Origin: CAVPOO01 sp963707015
GTDB lineage: Bacteria > Pseudomonadota > Gammaproteobacteria > Thiohalobacterales > Thiohalobacteraceae
Length of the DNA: 64,000 nucleotides
Reading direction: 5' to 3'
Assembly (NCBI GenBank): GCA_963707015.1
Contig: CAVPOO010000009.1
Location: 248,001 to 312,000 of the forward strand
Shown here: positions 63,938 through 64,000 of the stretch, in pieces
Position numbering within the stretch: position 1 is the stretch's first letter
How the letters are laid out: each line of letters begins with the position of its first letter
Translations under genes and position numbers: made by a program
The notes under the pieces: generated by a model
What the model saw: the letters and a program-made list of their open reading frames with translations, nothing else
Databases searched by the model: none
What the model was told of the DNA's origin: nothing

Positions 63938-64000
63938 CTAGCGATTCTCGATGCGGTTATAGTCAAACAGCCCGGCCTCTGCCGGGGCCAGGCGTACGTA
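63938..64000 (-). CDS. C-terminal end of a gene continuing past the window
   Basis: The minus strand is open from the right edge to TAG at 63938-63940 and encodes YVRLAPAEAGLFDYNRIENR. Twenty residues are too few to name a family. Palindromic repeat B directly abuts its stop codon, as with the other two copies. Confidence 0.5.
   Translation of the reverse strand, partial: YVRLAPAEAGLFDYNRIENR

Overview
The window looks like a chromosomal segment from a GC-rich gammaproteobacterium, most plausibly a sulfur oxidiser related to the Chromatiales. That placement is an inference. It rests on a secreted Gly/Tyr-rich sulfur-globule-type protein (39811-40149), MlaA, FadL, RND, Kef and GlgX homologues of proteobacterial type, a carboxynorspermidine pathway, and a CCA-encoding tRNA-Ser. 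No rRNA or ribosomal protein gene is present to settle it. Most genes are housekeeping or envelope functions, and there is no CRISPR array.

Layout. 1-9.6 kb: the end of a lytic transglycosylase, a Cys-cluster membrane protein, an RND adaptor/pump pair followed by an OsmC protein, a Sel1-repeat protein and a protoporphyrinogen-oxidase-type flavoenzyme. 9.7-14.2 kb: an unrecognised 577-residue protein, an EthD-like protein, then a SatD-family/DUF3307 pair preceded by paired inverted repeats and bracketed by two related copies of a small-gene 5' end. 14.3-25.5 kb: a TPR-sulfotransferase and a cyclic beta-1,2-glucan synthase of about 2,900 residues. 26-39.3 kb: an accessory, decaying region with a broken Kef antiporter beside an intact one, IS91- and IS3-type transposase remnants, a CSLREA-domain surface protein and a decayed partial copy of its C-terminus. 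The same region holds a cNMP-cNMP-rhodanese-coiled-coil protein, a hicAB module with an attC-like hairpin at its 3' end, phage-like small genes, and tRNA-Ser(CGA). 39.8-54.8 kb: the sulfur-globule-like protein, glgX-pyk, two small exported proteins, an RMD1/DUF155 protein, a 7-bp microsatellite, the norspermidine pair, a PhoD-like phosphatase, an orphan amino-acid-binding protein and an alpha/beta hydrolase-mlaA pair. 55-64 kb: an AraC regulator, three small exported proteins, FadL, a sulfatase, a DUF4410 lipoprotein gene broken by an amber codon, a small DUF6515-like ORF and the end of a further gene.

The strongest non-coding signal is a family of four 185-187 bp elements (6933, 25470, 44151, 63681). 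They have matching ends and are flanked by 10-bp direct repeats, perfect for two copies and degraded for the other two. They look like non-autonomous mobile elements (MITE-like). The copy at 63681 sits inside a second, palindromic repeat family. Members of that second family abut the stop codons of three minus-strand genes (649, 47202, 63938). I saw no gene set that I could defend as a wholly new system. The candidates most worth following are the SatD/DUF3307 module with its possible autoregulatory sites, the cNMP-rhodanese-coiled-coil protein with coding-like sequence past its amber stop, the orphan 577-residue protein, and the hicAB/attC cassette.
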